A stretch of DNA of 64,000 nt, taken from positions 98,390-162,389 of the forward strand of contig CALMIO010000002.1 in the NCBI GenBank assembly GCA_937864035.1. Direction: 5' to 3'. Shown piece by piece: positions 26,451 to 34,821 of this stretch. The position numbers were made by a program, and so were the translations under genes. Numbering within the stretch: position 1 is the stretch's first letter; every line of letters starts with the position of its first letter. Below the pieces are notes generated by a model. The model was not told where the DNA came from. It saw nothing but the letters and a program-made list of their open reading frames with translations, and did no database searches. The stretch is from an uncultured Pseudomonadota bacterium (GTDB taxonomy: Bacteria; Bdellovibrionota_C; UBA2361; CALMIO01).

Positions 26451-26806
26451 CTTGGCGCTATTTTAAGATATCGTTTTATGGCTTTTTCTAACTCCTCTAT
26501 AATTTCCTCATTTTCGAGCTCGCACACTCCACTGCGAGCAATCACTGAGATATCAAGAGCTCTCTCAAAACCTAATCGCCGCGTCCTAAACCATTCGCGA
26601 ACAACTCTTTTAAATCTATTGCGTCTAACGGCCGACTTATCAATCTTAGTTGATATTGTAATTCCAAGCCTAGATTGATTTCTAAGCGATTTTGCAATCA
26701 ACATCAAAATATATTTTGTGGCCGCGTGAGAGGCTCTTTGCTTGTGCTTATTATAGTCAGCTGATTTTAACAGGCGAGCTGACTTCGTAAAAGAAAACTT
26801 TGGCAC
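26447..26806 (-). CDS. rnpA: ribonuclease P protein component
   Basis: The protein subunit of RNase P, which matures tRNA 5' ends with the RnpB RNA (not found in this window). The RNR signature is SAVRRNRFKRVVREWFR, and the N-terminal KSARLLKSADYNK segment is typical. The protein has 119 residues and starts at GTG 26806. It lies 85 bases downstream of rpmH and overlaps yidD. Confidence 0.96.
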   Translation of the reverse strand: MPKFSFTKSARLLKSADYNKHKQRASHAATKYILMLIAKSLRNQSRLGITISTKIDKSAVRRNRFKRVVREWFRTRRLGFERALDISVIARSGVCELENEEIIEELEKAIKRYLKIAPR

Positions 26807-26891
26807 ACCAATTTGGTTAATAAAAACAAAGCCAACTCTAGCAATTAAAAATATAGAAAACTATTATTTTATTTGTTATCTATAAAATTAA

Positions 26892-27053
26892 CTATTTATA
26901 GTGGCCCTTGCGCGGACTTGTCACTGATATCCGTTTGCGGCCTTTTGCTCTACGAGCATTTAGCACTTTGCGTCCGGCTTTGGTTCTCATTTTTTGCCGA
27001 AAACCATGAGTTGTGCGCCGCGATTTTTTACTTGGCTTGTATGTTCTTTTCAT
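26892..27053 (-). CDS. rpmH: 50S ribosomal protein bL34
   Basis: A 53-residue basic protein read directly from the minus strand: [18 protein letters not shown] at the N-terminus, [17 protein letters not shown] in the middle and a C-terminus ending KGHYK. All of these are canonical bL34 features. A strong Shine-Dalgarno AAGGAG lies at 27065-27070, one of few such signals in the window. It heads the rnpA-yidD-yidC-mnmE cluster. dnaA, the usual divergent neighbour, is not present; the next gene upstream is an unrelated secreted protein. Confidence 0.98.
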   Translation of the reverse strand: MKRTYKPSKKSRRTTHGFRQKMRTKAGRKVLNARRAKGRKRISVTSPRKGHYK

Positions 27054-27164
27054 CTTAAGATAATCTCCTTAATGAGTTTTGTTTTGCACCACTAGCCTAT
27101 TGTAAACAAAGATTAAAGCAAAATAAATAAAACCAAGGTAATAAATTCAAGAAAAATACAAAGA

Positions 27165-28235
27165 GTGAATTACAAAACTGTTATATTAACCGCATTAACT
27201 CTATTTATCGGATTTTTTGCGAGCAATTTGCTTGCAAATGATCAATCAAATGTGGGTGGAAATTCAGCAAATTTAAAAGGCAAAGGGGTAAAAACGGCTA
27301 ATGCCGAACCAACCCCCACGATAGATCCAGCAATTGTTTCTCCTTGGGAAATCCTTCAACTTTCAACAAAAGCTTCCCTATTAACAGCCCAAGAATTAAA
27401 AACATTGAACCTAGACCCAAAAGATAAAACTAATAGGCTGATTATAGCAACCTTTAGAAAGGTTGCCGCTAGTTTAAAACTTTGTTCCGTCTCGATTTCA
27501 CTGGCAAACCGAGATTTCCTGCGAGCGTTTTCTAAACTACGTCAAGCTTCTAGAGAACTCGAGATAATTATCAACAAAGTTCAAGCGCCAAACGAGCAAT
27601 TGTTTGATAGATTAAAAAAACTAATTAGCCTTTCTTCTTATTTAGGGGATAAGTTTGGGATTGAAGCTTCTCGGCGAAGATCTGGAGGCGCTTTGAGCGA
27701 CAAAGAAAAGCTCCTTTTGTCAAAGATAAAAAATCGCCTACTCACTGTCAAACACATGCTTTCATCTTTTTTGGATTTTATACAGAAAGAACGTTTAAGT
27801 GTTAATAGCAATATAATTAATCGACTAAACAGCTTATTGCAAATAATATCATCAGAGATTGAACTTAATCCTACTCTTAAGTCTTTCTGTGATCTTTTGA
27901 TTGCGATTGATAATTTAAAGGGAGAATGGCAAGGAATAACATATTTTCTAAGCAATAGCGTCAAATTAACTTATATTCCTCTGGACGCAGAGATTGATAC
28001 TCTAGATAATGTATCTCACAACGCTTATACTTTCAGCGAATTTGAGCCACGTTGGGATCTTTATTCAGATAAATTTAAACTAGAAGATCAACAGATACTT
28101 GAAACCATAACAGAGCTCAAAAATATTCAGCTAACAACAGAAGAAGAGGTTCAGTTAAGCGAATATCTGGATAAAACTCTTTTTGCCGAACCAATTGGCG
28201 ATGATATTGAGCTTGCCTTTGGTTTAGAAAATTAG
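27165..28235 (+). CDS. secreted protein of unknown function
   Basis: A 356-residue protein starting at GTG 27165 with a signal peptide (MNYKTVILTALTLFIGFFASNLLAN, cleavage likely after the AN-Asp region). The mature part has a short Gly/Asn-rich linker, then a mostly helical domain (residues about 65-250) and an acidic C-terminus. No motif points to a family. It is divergent from rpmH and convergent with rlmD, 13 bases from its stop. Confidence 0.6.
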   Translation: MNYKTVILTALTLFIGFFASNLLANDQSNVGGNSANLKGKGVKTANAEPTPTIDPAIVSPWEILQLSTKASLLTAQELKTLNLDPKDKTNRLIIATFRKVAASLKLCSVSISLANRDFLRAFSKLRQASRELEIIINKVQAPNEQLFDRLKKLISLSSYLGDKFGIEASRRRSGGALSDKEKLLLSKIKNRLLTVKHMLSSFLDFIQKERLSVNSNIINRLNSLLQIISSEIELNPTLKSFCDLLIAIDNLKGEWQGITYFLSNSVKLTYIPLDAEIDTLDNVSHNAYTFSEFEPRWDLYSDKFKLEDQQILETITELKNIQLTTEEEVQLSEYLDKTLFAEPIGDDIELAFGLEN

Positions 28236-28248
28236 GGTGCATGACCAT

Positions 28249-29514
28249 TTATTGAATCGGCTCAACCACCGAAATAGTTTCGATATGATGAGTCTGTGGA
28301 AACATATCTAGTAGAAAGATTCTCCGCAAATAAAGTCCATTCTCCTGTAAAATTTTTAAATCTCTTGTAAGGGTTGGCAAGTGGCAACTAACGTAAACCA
28401 ACTGATTGGTGTTTTCGCTGTTTAACATTCGCACCAGTTCTATCGCTCCGCTCCTCGGAGGATCAATTAAGATATCTCTTTTTAGGGGATATTTACGGAT
28501 ATATTTTTCATAGCTTTTACGAACAAAAGTAACTCGATCGCTTACTTCCAATTCAATCGCCTTCTCTTGTCCGTACTTAACAAGGGCTTTGTCGCACTCA
28601 ACTGCCGTCACCTGTTTCCCCGTTTGAGCGAGCGGCAGTGTAAAATTGCCCGAGCCTGCGAAAAGCTCTAAAATATCCACCCCAGAGAGTTGCTGACAGA
28701 CAGTCTCTACTAATAACGCGTTTGCCTCGTGATTAACCTGCGAAAAATGTCCGACCGTTCGCTTTTGGAGGGAGTCAGCTAAAGCGCTAACTATGTTATC
28801 GTTTCCATAAATAACGGAAAAATTAAATGGAGGCGATTTAACAAATCTAAGAAACAAATCGTGAATTTGCTCTCGATTGATCTTTTTTGCGGGCCTAACT
28901 TTAAAAACAACATTAACCTCTCCACCCTGTTCCTCAACTATAATATCATAAATATGCGGGCATGTATCTTGAATGATCAATTTAATCTCTTTCAATGAGC
29001 GATTGATGGCAGGAGAAGTTATGTGGCAATGCTGAACTTCTATTAGCCTACGGCTCAATGGTTGATAAAAACCGACAACCCCTTCTTTGGAAGCGTGGAA
29101 AATAACCCTTTTTCTATAATTCCACCCCGAAAATGTTTCTCCCAAAAAGACGATCGGTTCTTGTGGTTTAATTTCAGCTTGAGCGTTTAAAGTTTGCTCA
29201 ACCATTCTTTTTTTTTCTTCTCTTTGTAAAGCGAGCTCCATGTGTTGCAACTGACAACCCCCACACTCTGAAAAAATTGGACAACGGGGCTCTATTCTAT
29301 CCCTACTAGTTTCAAGAATTTTTACTAAATTAGCCTCGAAAAAACTGCCACCATCTTTAGTTATTTTGGCTACAACTAACTCTCCGGGAATCGTAAAAGG
29401 AATAAAGCATTTTTTACCGAGCGCGTCTTGTTTGCCATCAACAACTAAACCAACACAGCTACCGCCAAAGGCTAGACCAGACATTTTAACTAGAATTTGA
29501 TCGGGCAAAAGCAT
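28249..29514 (-). CDS. rlmD: RlmD-like 23S rRNA (uracil-C5)-methyltransferase
   Basis: A 421-residue SAM-dependent RNA m5U methyltransferase of the TrmA/RlmC/RlmD family. An N-terminal TRAM-like region is followed by an Fe-S cluster site (RCPIFSECGGCQLQH plus a Cys in VQHCHI). The SAM-binding motif is DILELFAGSGNF, and further signatures are GHFSQVN, DPPRSG, the catalytic Cys in VSCHLPTLTRDL, and FPQTHHIE. RlmD is inferred from the TRAM plus cluster layout, but RlmCD-type specificity is possible. A clear Shine-Dalgarno GGGAG precedes the ATG. Confidence 0.88.
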   Translation of the reverse strand: MLLPDQILVKMSGLAFGGSCVGLVVDGKQDALGKKCFIPFTIPGELVVAKITKDGGSFFEANLVKILETSRDRIEPRCPIFSECGGCQLQHMELALQREEKKRMVEQTLNAQAEIKPQEPIVFLGETFSGWNYRKRVIFHASKEGVVGFYQPLSRRLIEVQHCHITSPAINRSLKEIKLIIQDTCPHIYDIIVEEQGGEVNVVFKVRPAKKINREQIHDLFLRFVKSPPFNFSVIYGNDNIVSALADSLQKRTVGHFSQVNHEANALLVETVCQQLSGVDILELFAGSGNFTLPLAQTGKQVTAVECDKALVKYGQEKAIELEVSDRVTFVRKSYEKYIRKYPLKRDILIDPPRSGAIELVRMLNSENTNQLVYVSCHLPTLTRDLKILQENGLYLRRIFLLDMFPQTHHIETISVVEPIQ

Positions 29515-29620
29515 TATAAAACTCCCTTATTGCAAAACTTAAGACGGCTTTTATTTTTTTTTAATAAGTGCAAAAATAATACCACTAGCTAATTACAATC
29601 TTTGTATATCATTTATAAAC

Positions 29621-29995
29621 ATGATCAGTAAAATATTTGTTTATGCGTTCCTTTTATTAGTTTTAGGATTAGGAACTTTTTTTGCGACCGGCTCGAGCCA
29701 AATTACCGCTTTAATACCAGCCTTCTTTTCAGTGTTAATATTTCTTTGTGGGCTCTGCGCCCGATCGGAGAAATTAAGAAAACACGCTATGCATTTAGCG
29801 GCTATCTTGTCTCTGGTGGGAATGGCGGCAACCGCTAAGGGAGTCGTTAAAATTCCAACCCTGCTAAAGGGAGAAGATATTGAAAGACCCCTAGCGGCAA
29901 TTGAAATGTCAATAATGTTTATTTTGTCTCTCTGGTTTTTTATCGAGTGCTTTCGAAGTTTCGCTCAGGCTAGATTGTTTAAAAAATCAGAGTAA
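29621..29995 (+). CDS. small polytopic membrane protein, unknown
   Basis: A 124-residue protein with about four hydrophobic segments (residues 4-22, 30-47, 55-72 and 96-113) and short basic loops, one carrying CARSEKLRKHAMHLA. The arrangement suggests a small inner-membrane protein. No Shine-Dalgarno is present and no family is recognised. It is divergent from rlmD and convergent with the RRM-bS18 gene. Confidence 0.6.
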   Translation: MISKIFVYAFLLLVLGLGTFFATGSSQITALIPAFFSVLIFLCGLCARSEKLRKHAMHLAAILSLVGMAATAKGVVKIPTLLKGEDIERPLAAIEMSIMFILSLWFFIECFRSFAQARLFKKSE

Positions 29996-30119
29996 AAACT
30001 CTTATCGCTCACTGCAAACGTAGCCCATAGCTTCTTTTAATTATCTACGTTAATTAGACTCACTCTCGGTAACTCAATCAATAAGTCTTGAGCAAATTCC
30101 GAAATAACCAAAACAGCTT

Positions 30120-30665
30120 TTATCGGCTGCTAATAGTAGTATAAGGAATCAAACCTAACCCTTGAGCCCGCTTAATGGCTTTTGATACTTTGCGTTGATT
30201 ATAAGCGTTAAGCCCCGTAAACTTTCTTCCCAAGATCTTACCACGCTCACTTAAATATTTAGAGAGCAAAGCTACATCTTTATAATCAATTACCCTGTTA
30301 GGATCTTGCAAAAATGGATCTAATCGCTTACGTCTTTTAAAAATAACAGTCCTTTGAATTGGCGGAAGTTGCTCTTGTTTTTTAACCCCATCAGCGGTAG
30401 CTCCAGTAGGGCGATCGGTTTTGCCGCGATCCTCAACTACCTTCATCGGTCGCTTGTTGATTAATTTATTATTTAAAGCTTCGATTGCTTTCTGAGCATC
30501 CTCTTCGGATTCCATCTCGATAAAAGCGAACCCTTTTGACCTTTTTGTTTCCCGATCAACAGCTATCACGGCACTAACAACAGGACCAATCTCATCGAAC
30601 ATCCCTTTAAGATCGTCGTTACTAACTTCAAAATCTAAATTACTGACAAATAATTTCTTGCCCAC
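30120..30665 (-). CDS. rpsR: RNA recognition motif fused to ribosomal protein bS18
   Basis: One continuous frame encodes 181 residues. Residues 1-78 form a canonical RRM with RNP2 LFVSNL (5-10) and RNP1 KGFAFIEM (44-51), the aromatic positions intact. A polar linker (79-105) leads to a full bS18 (about 106-178) with [23 protein letters not shown], the [20 protein letters not shown] core and no zinc cysteines. The start is GTG 30665, with AGGAG 8 bases upstream; an in-frame extension to 30707 adds 14 non-RRM residues. In the linker no ATG, GTG or TTG is in frame between Met74 and the bS18 core, so a free bS18 cannot easily be made. rpsF and rplI, the usual neighbours, are absent. bS18 binds bS6 and the 30S platform near the mRNA exit. 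The domain call is firm; the role of the RRM is unknown. Confidence 0.95.
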   Translation of the reverse strand: MGKKLFVSNLDFEVSNDDLKGMFDEIGPVVSAVIAVDRETKRSKGFAFIEMESEEDAQKAIEALNNKLINKRPMKVVEDRGKTDRPTGATADGVKKQEQLPPIQRTVIFKRRKRLDPFLQDPNRVIDYKDVALLSKYLSERGKILGRKFTGLNAYNQRKVSKAIKRAQGLGLIPYTTISSR

Positions 30666-30673
30666 TAAAAATT

Positions 30674-30678
30674 CTCCT
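30674..30678 (-). promoter_or_regulatory. strong Shine-Dalgarno of the RRM-bS18 gene
   Basis: AGGAG on the minus strand, 8 bases before GTG 30665. It decides the start over the longer frame and stands out because most genes in this window have no recognisable Shine-Dalgarno. Confidence 0.8.
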
Positions 30679-30771
30679 AATAAAAAAGAGGTTATGTAGG
30701 ATATCAAAAATGTAAATAAAAGTCAAGAAAAAGCTTTGCGCCCGAAAGTTATGGTGAACATCACAAAAATA

Positions 30772-31995
30772 TTAAAACTCTTCTAATCCTTGCCGCGTTT
30801 CGCTCGCTTGTCCCTGCTCATCTCCAGCAAAAAGTTTTGTTTCTTCCTGTTTGCGTCGTTTCTCACGGAGCGCGGCTATACATTTAATCGAATACCAACC
30901 CTTTTGGAAACAAACAGTTTCCGAAAAACCAATTTGGCCGCTTTCGATGAAAGCAAGCTTCTGACCGCATCGGCTTGGGGTGGCATAAATACGCGTTAAG
31001 TTTGGGATCTCTTTTATGACAAAGCGATTTTGATCTGGTGTTGGCATAGCTGTTTGCTCTTGAAAAAAATCCTCATTTACAAACGCTTGCGGATATCCCG
31101 TGTTAGTATCTCCTGTTAGTTTAATTTTATAATTTTTACAATTTAATGATGCCAAGCGAAAAGCAAGCTTAAAAGCTTCTAACTCTAACCTATTTGTCTG
31201 TTCATTTTTTTGAGGATGCTCCCGCAAATTAGGAGAAGGGGGAAGCGGAATTGGAGTTGGACCTACCTGTTTAGGAGCAAAAGGATTATAGTTTTGTGAA
31301 CCTCTTTTTAAAACATCAAAAATATCTTTTAATCTCTTTTCTATCTTGTCGCTTTGCTCTTGAATTCCGGTAGCTGGGATAATCCGCGCCAAATCATCAA
31401 AACTACTCCCTAATTCTTTATCAACAGAGCCAAAAGAACCAGCTAACGGATTAAATGAGTCAGATTGCGGCGAATCAATAACCGCGAATACTTCATAACG
31501 ATCAAGCTCGCTTGCTCGCAAGCAATTTTTTGAATCAATTCCATCTCGGGCACAAATTGCGACCGAATTTCCAGGATGAAGTTTCAAAACCCGCTGAATG
31601 TAATCCAAACACAAGGGATCACTTGGGGAGCCGGCATGCCTTAATGAATTCAAAAGTTGCGGCATGCAAAGTTTGGCTACAACCTTCTCGTAAGCCATTA
31701 AAAGATAAGCCCGATTATCAATGGTTGGCTTGACGCGAAAAGAGTCTTCAGCGTTAGCTAGTTGCCAACGCAAAAATTGATCAATGCTGTCAGGAAGATT
31801 TTCTTGATCCTTAAGGGCAGCGGTAGGAAGTTCGAAGCGAGAATCCTCAGCCAAAGGAGTTTTTTCGGCAATGCCAGCAGAAGGTTTAATCTCGATCTGC
31901 GGGCTTGGAGCGCTTGGCACTTCCGCCAAGAGCAACTTGCCAAATGCCCCGATATTAACTAGGGCGCAAACTGCTAAAAAATTGATATATTTCAT
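30772..31995 (-). CDS. secreted Cys-containing protein of unknown function
   Basis: A 407-residue protein with an N-terminal signal peptide (MKYINFLAVCALVNIGAFGKLLLA, likely cleaved after LLA). A Pro-rich linker (VGPTPIPLPPSPNL) divides a helical N-terminal half from a C-terminal half. About ten cysteines spread over both halves suggest disulphides in the periplasm. The C-terminus is polar and Glu/Gln-rich. It lies upstream of the RRM-bS18 gene on the same strand, 106 bases away. No family is recognised. Confidence 0.6.
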   Translation of the reverse strand: MKYINFLAVCALVNIGAFGKLLLAEVPSAPSPQIEIKPSAGIAEKTPLAEDSRFELPTAALKDQENLPDSIDQFLRWQLANAEDSFRVKPTIDNRAYLLMAYEKVVAKLCMPQLLNSLRHAGSPSDPLCLDYIQRVLKLHPGNSVAICARDGIDSKNCLRASELDRYEVFAVIDSPQSDSFNPLAGSFGSVDKELGSSFDDLARIIPATGIQEQSDKIEKRLKDIFDVLKRGSQNYNPFAPKQVGPTPIPLPPSPNLREHPQKNEQTNRLELEAFKLAFRLASLNCKNYKIKLTGDTNTGYPQAFVNEDFFQEQTAMPTPDQNRFVIKEIPNLTRIYATPSRCGQKLAFIESGQIGFSETVCFQKGWYSIKCIAALREKRRKQEETKLFAGDEQGQASETRQGLEEF

Positions 31996-32055
31996 AGATT
32001 AGTTATTATTTAGATTGTCCGCGTCCTTATCAAAAAATATAATTCTAGTAATTAG

Positions 32056-32865
32056 ATGTTAAATCACAATTGGCTTGTTCGCTTATATATTTTAGCATTT
32101 TTTATCCTTCCTAAAAGAGCCTTAAGTAAACTAGTCGGTTACTTGGTAGAAGTTCGCCGCCCCAAGCGGCTCGCCAAAGCGGCGCTGAAATTTTTTGTTC
32201 GCCTCAGCGGAGCCAATTTAAGCGAAGCTGAGCTTCCTTTAGAATCTTATCCAAACATAGGAGCTTTTTTTAGAAGAAGGCTTAAATTATCCGCCCGCAC
32301 TGCTGAAAATTCGCCCCTCATCTCACCGGTCGATGGGCTTTTAAGAAGCGCTGGCGAAATTGATTCAAACACCGAATTCCGAATCAAAGGAGGAACTTAT
32401 AAAATTTCAACTCTTTTGGGAGAAAAAAACAATTATGATTTCAAAGATGGTTTTTATTTTAACTTTTACCTCTCGCCAAAAGATTACCATCGAGTTCACT
32501 TCCCATTATCAGGAGAGATATCTAATCTTTACAAAATTGGCGGCTCTCTTTTTCCTGTAAATGAATTATTTCATTCTAGCTTGAAAGATCTTTACGTCCG
32601 CAACGAAAGGCTAGTTTGCTTATTAAACAGCCAACACGGAGCCGCCGCTCTAGTTATGATCGCCGCTCTTAACGTCGGCGATATCAAAATAACCGCCGAT
32701 TCCGCGAAAAACACAATTAAAGCCTTCCAAGAGTTTGCTTACTTCCAAATGGGTTCGGCTGTAGTCTTACTGCTTAATCATAATTGGCGGCAAAATTTTA
32801 ACTTCGCGGCGCACCACCAGCGAACAGTTAAAATCGGAGAAACTCTAGTTGAGCTCGTCAAATAA
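32056..32865 (+). CDS. psd: phosphatidylserine decarboxylase (proenzyme)
   Basis: Makes phosphatidylethanolamine from phosphatidylserine. The enzyme cleaves itself to create a pyruvoyl group. At 269 residues it is a class I type proenzyme. The self-cleavage triad is visible: Asp93 in SPVDGLL, His148 in YHRVHFP, and the Gly-Ser cleavage site at Ser234. That site reads MGSA where most enzymes have LGST; the essential Gly-Ser pair is kept. Conserved FARNERV-like (YVRNERLVCLL) and GALNVG-like (ALNVGDI) segments are present. It is convergent with pepF, whose stop lies 21 bases inside its end. No Shine-Dalgarno precedes the ATG. Confidence 0.92.
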   Translation: MLNHNWLVRLYILAFFILPKRALSKLVGYLVEVRRPKRLAKAALKFFVRLSGANLSEAELPLESYPNIGAFFRRRLKLSARTAENSPLISPVDGLLRSAGEIDSNTEFRIKGGTYKISTLLGEKNNYDFKDGFYFNFYLSPKDYHRVHFPLSGEISNLYKIGGSLFPVNELFHSSLKDLYVRNERLVCLLNSQHGAAALVMIAALNVGDIKITADSAKNTIKAFQEFAYFQMGSAVVLLLNHNWRQNFNFAAHHQRTVKIGETLVELVK

Positions 32866-34734
32866 ATTTTCAGCTTCTATCATCCATTTTTCGGCGCCAA
32901 CTTTTATCCCATCTTCCCAAAAAGCCGGGTCGTCAGCTTTTAGATCAAAAGGCGCGAGCAGATCTACTAAATCTTTTGATCCCCCCGCCTTAAGCATCTC
33001 AATATACAAAATTTCAAATTTATCCCTCTCAAAACGCGCGCGAGCGGCGAATAAACTTTGCGTCAACAATTCTCCAAAGGCGTAAGCGTAAACATAAAAC
33101 GGCGAGAAAAAATGCCTGATATAAGACCAGAGAAAATCCATATCTTGATATTTAAATATATCGCCATCATCGCCGTACAATTTTTTAGTCGCTTCCAACC
33201 AAAGCTCGGCAAATCTCTCCTGAGAAATCTTTCCTTTTTTCCGCTCCTCGTGAAAACTCTCTTCAAATATCGAAAAACTAATCTGTCTGATTACCGTGTT
33301 TGTAAATCCCTTTAACTTTTCCATCAACATCGCAAGCCTGCGGCGCTTGTCGTCGGTTTGGCGAAGCAGTTCTTCAAAAGTCAACATCTCGGCAAAAATA
33401 GAGGCGGTTTCGCAATAAGCGATCGGCGCATGAGACATCAAAGCGCCCTGCTCTTTGCCGGCAAGCATTCCATGAACAGCGTGTCCAAGTTCGTGCGCAA
33501 AAGTCATCACATCTCTGGAACTGCCTAAATAATTCAAGAATGTATAACTTCTCTCTCCAAGAGGCGCTGGCATTACTACCGAATAATTAAAGGCACCACT
33601 CTGTTTAGCCGCGTAAACCGGAGCATCAACCCAACGATTACTAACCATTCGATCAACAAGCTCCACTAAAAGCGGACTAAAAGATAAAAAACTTTCGCGA
33701 ACAATTTGATTTGCCTCTTGCCAAGAAATCTTAGATTCGTCAACCAAAATCGAAGCGTTTCTATCAGACCAGCCAAGCGGGGCGATACCAATCGCTTTCG
33801 ACAATAACTTATAATAACGCCTGTTGATTTCGGCGCCCTTCAGCAAAACAGCCTGATGGAGACTTTTGACTAACCCATCTGAAATGCGATTATCTAAATT
33901 TCTGGCTGAAAAAACATTGGCGTAACCACGCTCGCTATCTTCGATATTTTTAATTCCAGCAACCAAATTGAAGCATTTAGTTGATATTGGCGCCATCTTT
34001 GTTTTGAGCGCGTCGTTGACCTCTTTTAACATATAGGCACGTAGGGTTGCATTTCCACTGTTATTGATCAGTTCAAGCGCCTCCGTGATATTAAGATCCG
34101 ATTCATAACATTTATGATCTTTAAACCGCTGATCGGAAATTCTAAATTTCAGCTCGCTTTCCGTCTCCTTGAATAAATTGTCCCACTCGTCAATTCCAAA
34201 GGGAGAACGAACAGCCAAAGCTCGCTCAACTTCCTCGCTTAAAAGGTGTTTACGTTTTGCTTTTATATGTCGCAAGAAACCACTGTGCTTAGCCACGATA
34301 GGAATATTTTTTATCTGTTCGGCAAGAACTTCTTCGGGCAGTTCACCAATTTCAATCGGAAAGAAAGAAAGATGGGCGCCATAATCTCTGCTCAAACGTT
34401 CAAAAATAACGCTCTCTTTTTTTTCAAACTCATAATTTTTAAGATCGCAAGCTCTTTGAAGAGCAATGTAAAGATTTAGCTTGCTGGCTAATTCATAAAT
34501 TCTTTGCAGATCAACTATCGCTTCTCCGAGTCCATCAACCAATCTCCCTTTATATTTCTTGGCAAACTGAGCCGTAAGCACGCTATAGCGATCAAGATCA
34601 GCTTCGATCTGAGGATCATTATGGTCAGCATAAATGTCGCTTAGATCAAAACGGACATCCTTACACCCCAAGAGATAATGCTCTCCAGCTTTTATTATGC
34701 CTTTTTGGGCAGAGTTTCCATCTTTATCAGTCAT
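32845..34734 (-). CDS. pepF: M3 family oligoendopeptidase F
   Basis: A cytoplasmic zinc metallopeptidase that degrades short peptides. The active-site HELGH occurs near residue 415 (FAHELGHAVHGMLA), with the downstream Glu in YCETASIFAEML as third zinc ligand. The rest matches the M3B layout. The start is set at ATG 34734 because GAGGG lies 6 bases before it; a TTG at 34746 would add four residues. Length about 629 residues, typical for the family. Confidence 0.93.
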   Translation of the reverse strand: MTDKDGNSAQKGIIKAGEHYLLGCKDVRFDLSDIYADHNDPQIEADLDRYSVLTAQFAKKYKGRLVDGLGEAIVDLQRIYELASKLNLYIALQRACDLKNYEFEKKESVIFERLSRDYGAHLSFFPIEIGELPEEVLAEQIKNIPIVAKHSGFLRHIKAKRKHLLSEEVERALAVRSPFGIDEWDNLFKETESELKFRISDQRFKDHKCYESDLNITEALELINNSGNATLRAYMLKEVNDALKTKMAPISTKCFNLVAGIKNIEDSERGYANVFSARNLDNRISDGLVKSLHQAVLLKGAEINRRYYKLLSKAIGIAPLGWSDRNASILVDESKISWQEANQIVRESFLSFSPLLVELVDRMVSNRWVDAPVYAAKQSGAFNYSVVMPAPLGERSYTFLNYLGSSRDVMTFAHELGHAVHGMLAGKEQGALMSHAPIAYCETASIFAEMLTFEELLRQTDDKRRRLAMLMEKLKGFTNTVIRQISFSIFEESFHEERKKGKISQERFAELWLEATKKLYGDDGDIFKYQDMDFLWSYIRHFFSPFYVYAYAFGELLTQSLFAARARFERDKFEILYIEMLKAGGSKDLVDLLAPFDLKADDPAFWEDGIKVGAEKWMIEAENLFDELN

Positions 34735-34821
34735 CAATACCCTCAATAAAATACAAATACTGTTCTAGACAAGAGTCTGTTAATTTGAGATATTTGATCA
34801 AATATTGTTTGATCAAAGCCA

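Noticed and set aside
26873..27058. Plus-strand reading frame over the rpmH region
   Set aside because: It is the antisense of rpmH; the minus strand encodes an unmistakable bL34 with a strong Shine-Dalgarno.
27054..27164. Possible replication origin beside rpmH
   Set aside because: No DnaA-box-like sequences (TTATCCACA) or AT-rich repeat array are visible and dnaA is absent.
30120..30707. RRM-bS18 as two adjacent genes misread as one
   Set aside because: No stop codon or frame change separates the halves, and no in-frame ATG, GTG or TTG lies in the linker to start a free bS18.
30665..30707. Longer start of the RRM-bS18 gene at 30707
   Set aside because: The 14 extra residues are hydrophobic and unlike an RRM, and the AGGAG is correctly placed for GTG 30665.
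34734..34746. TTG at 34746 as pepF start
   Set aside because: ATG 34734 has GAGGG at a good distance; the TTG does not.
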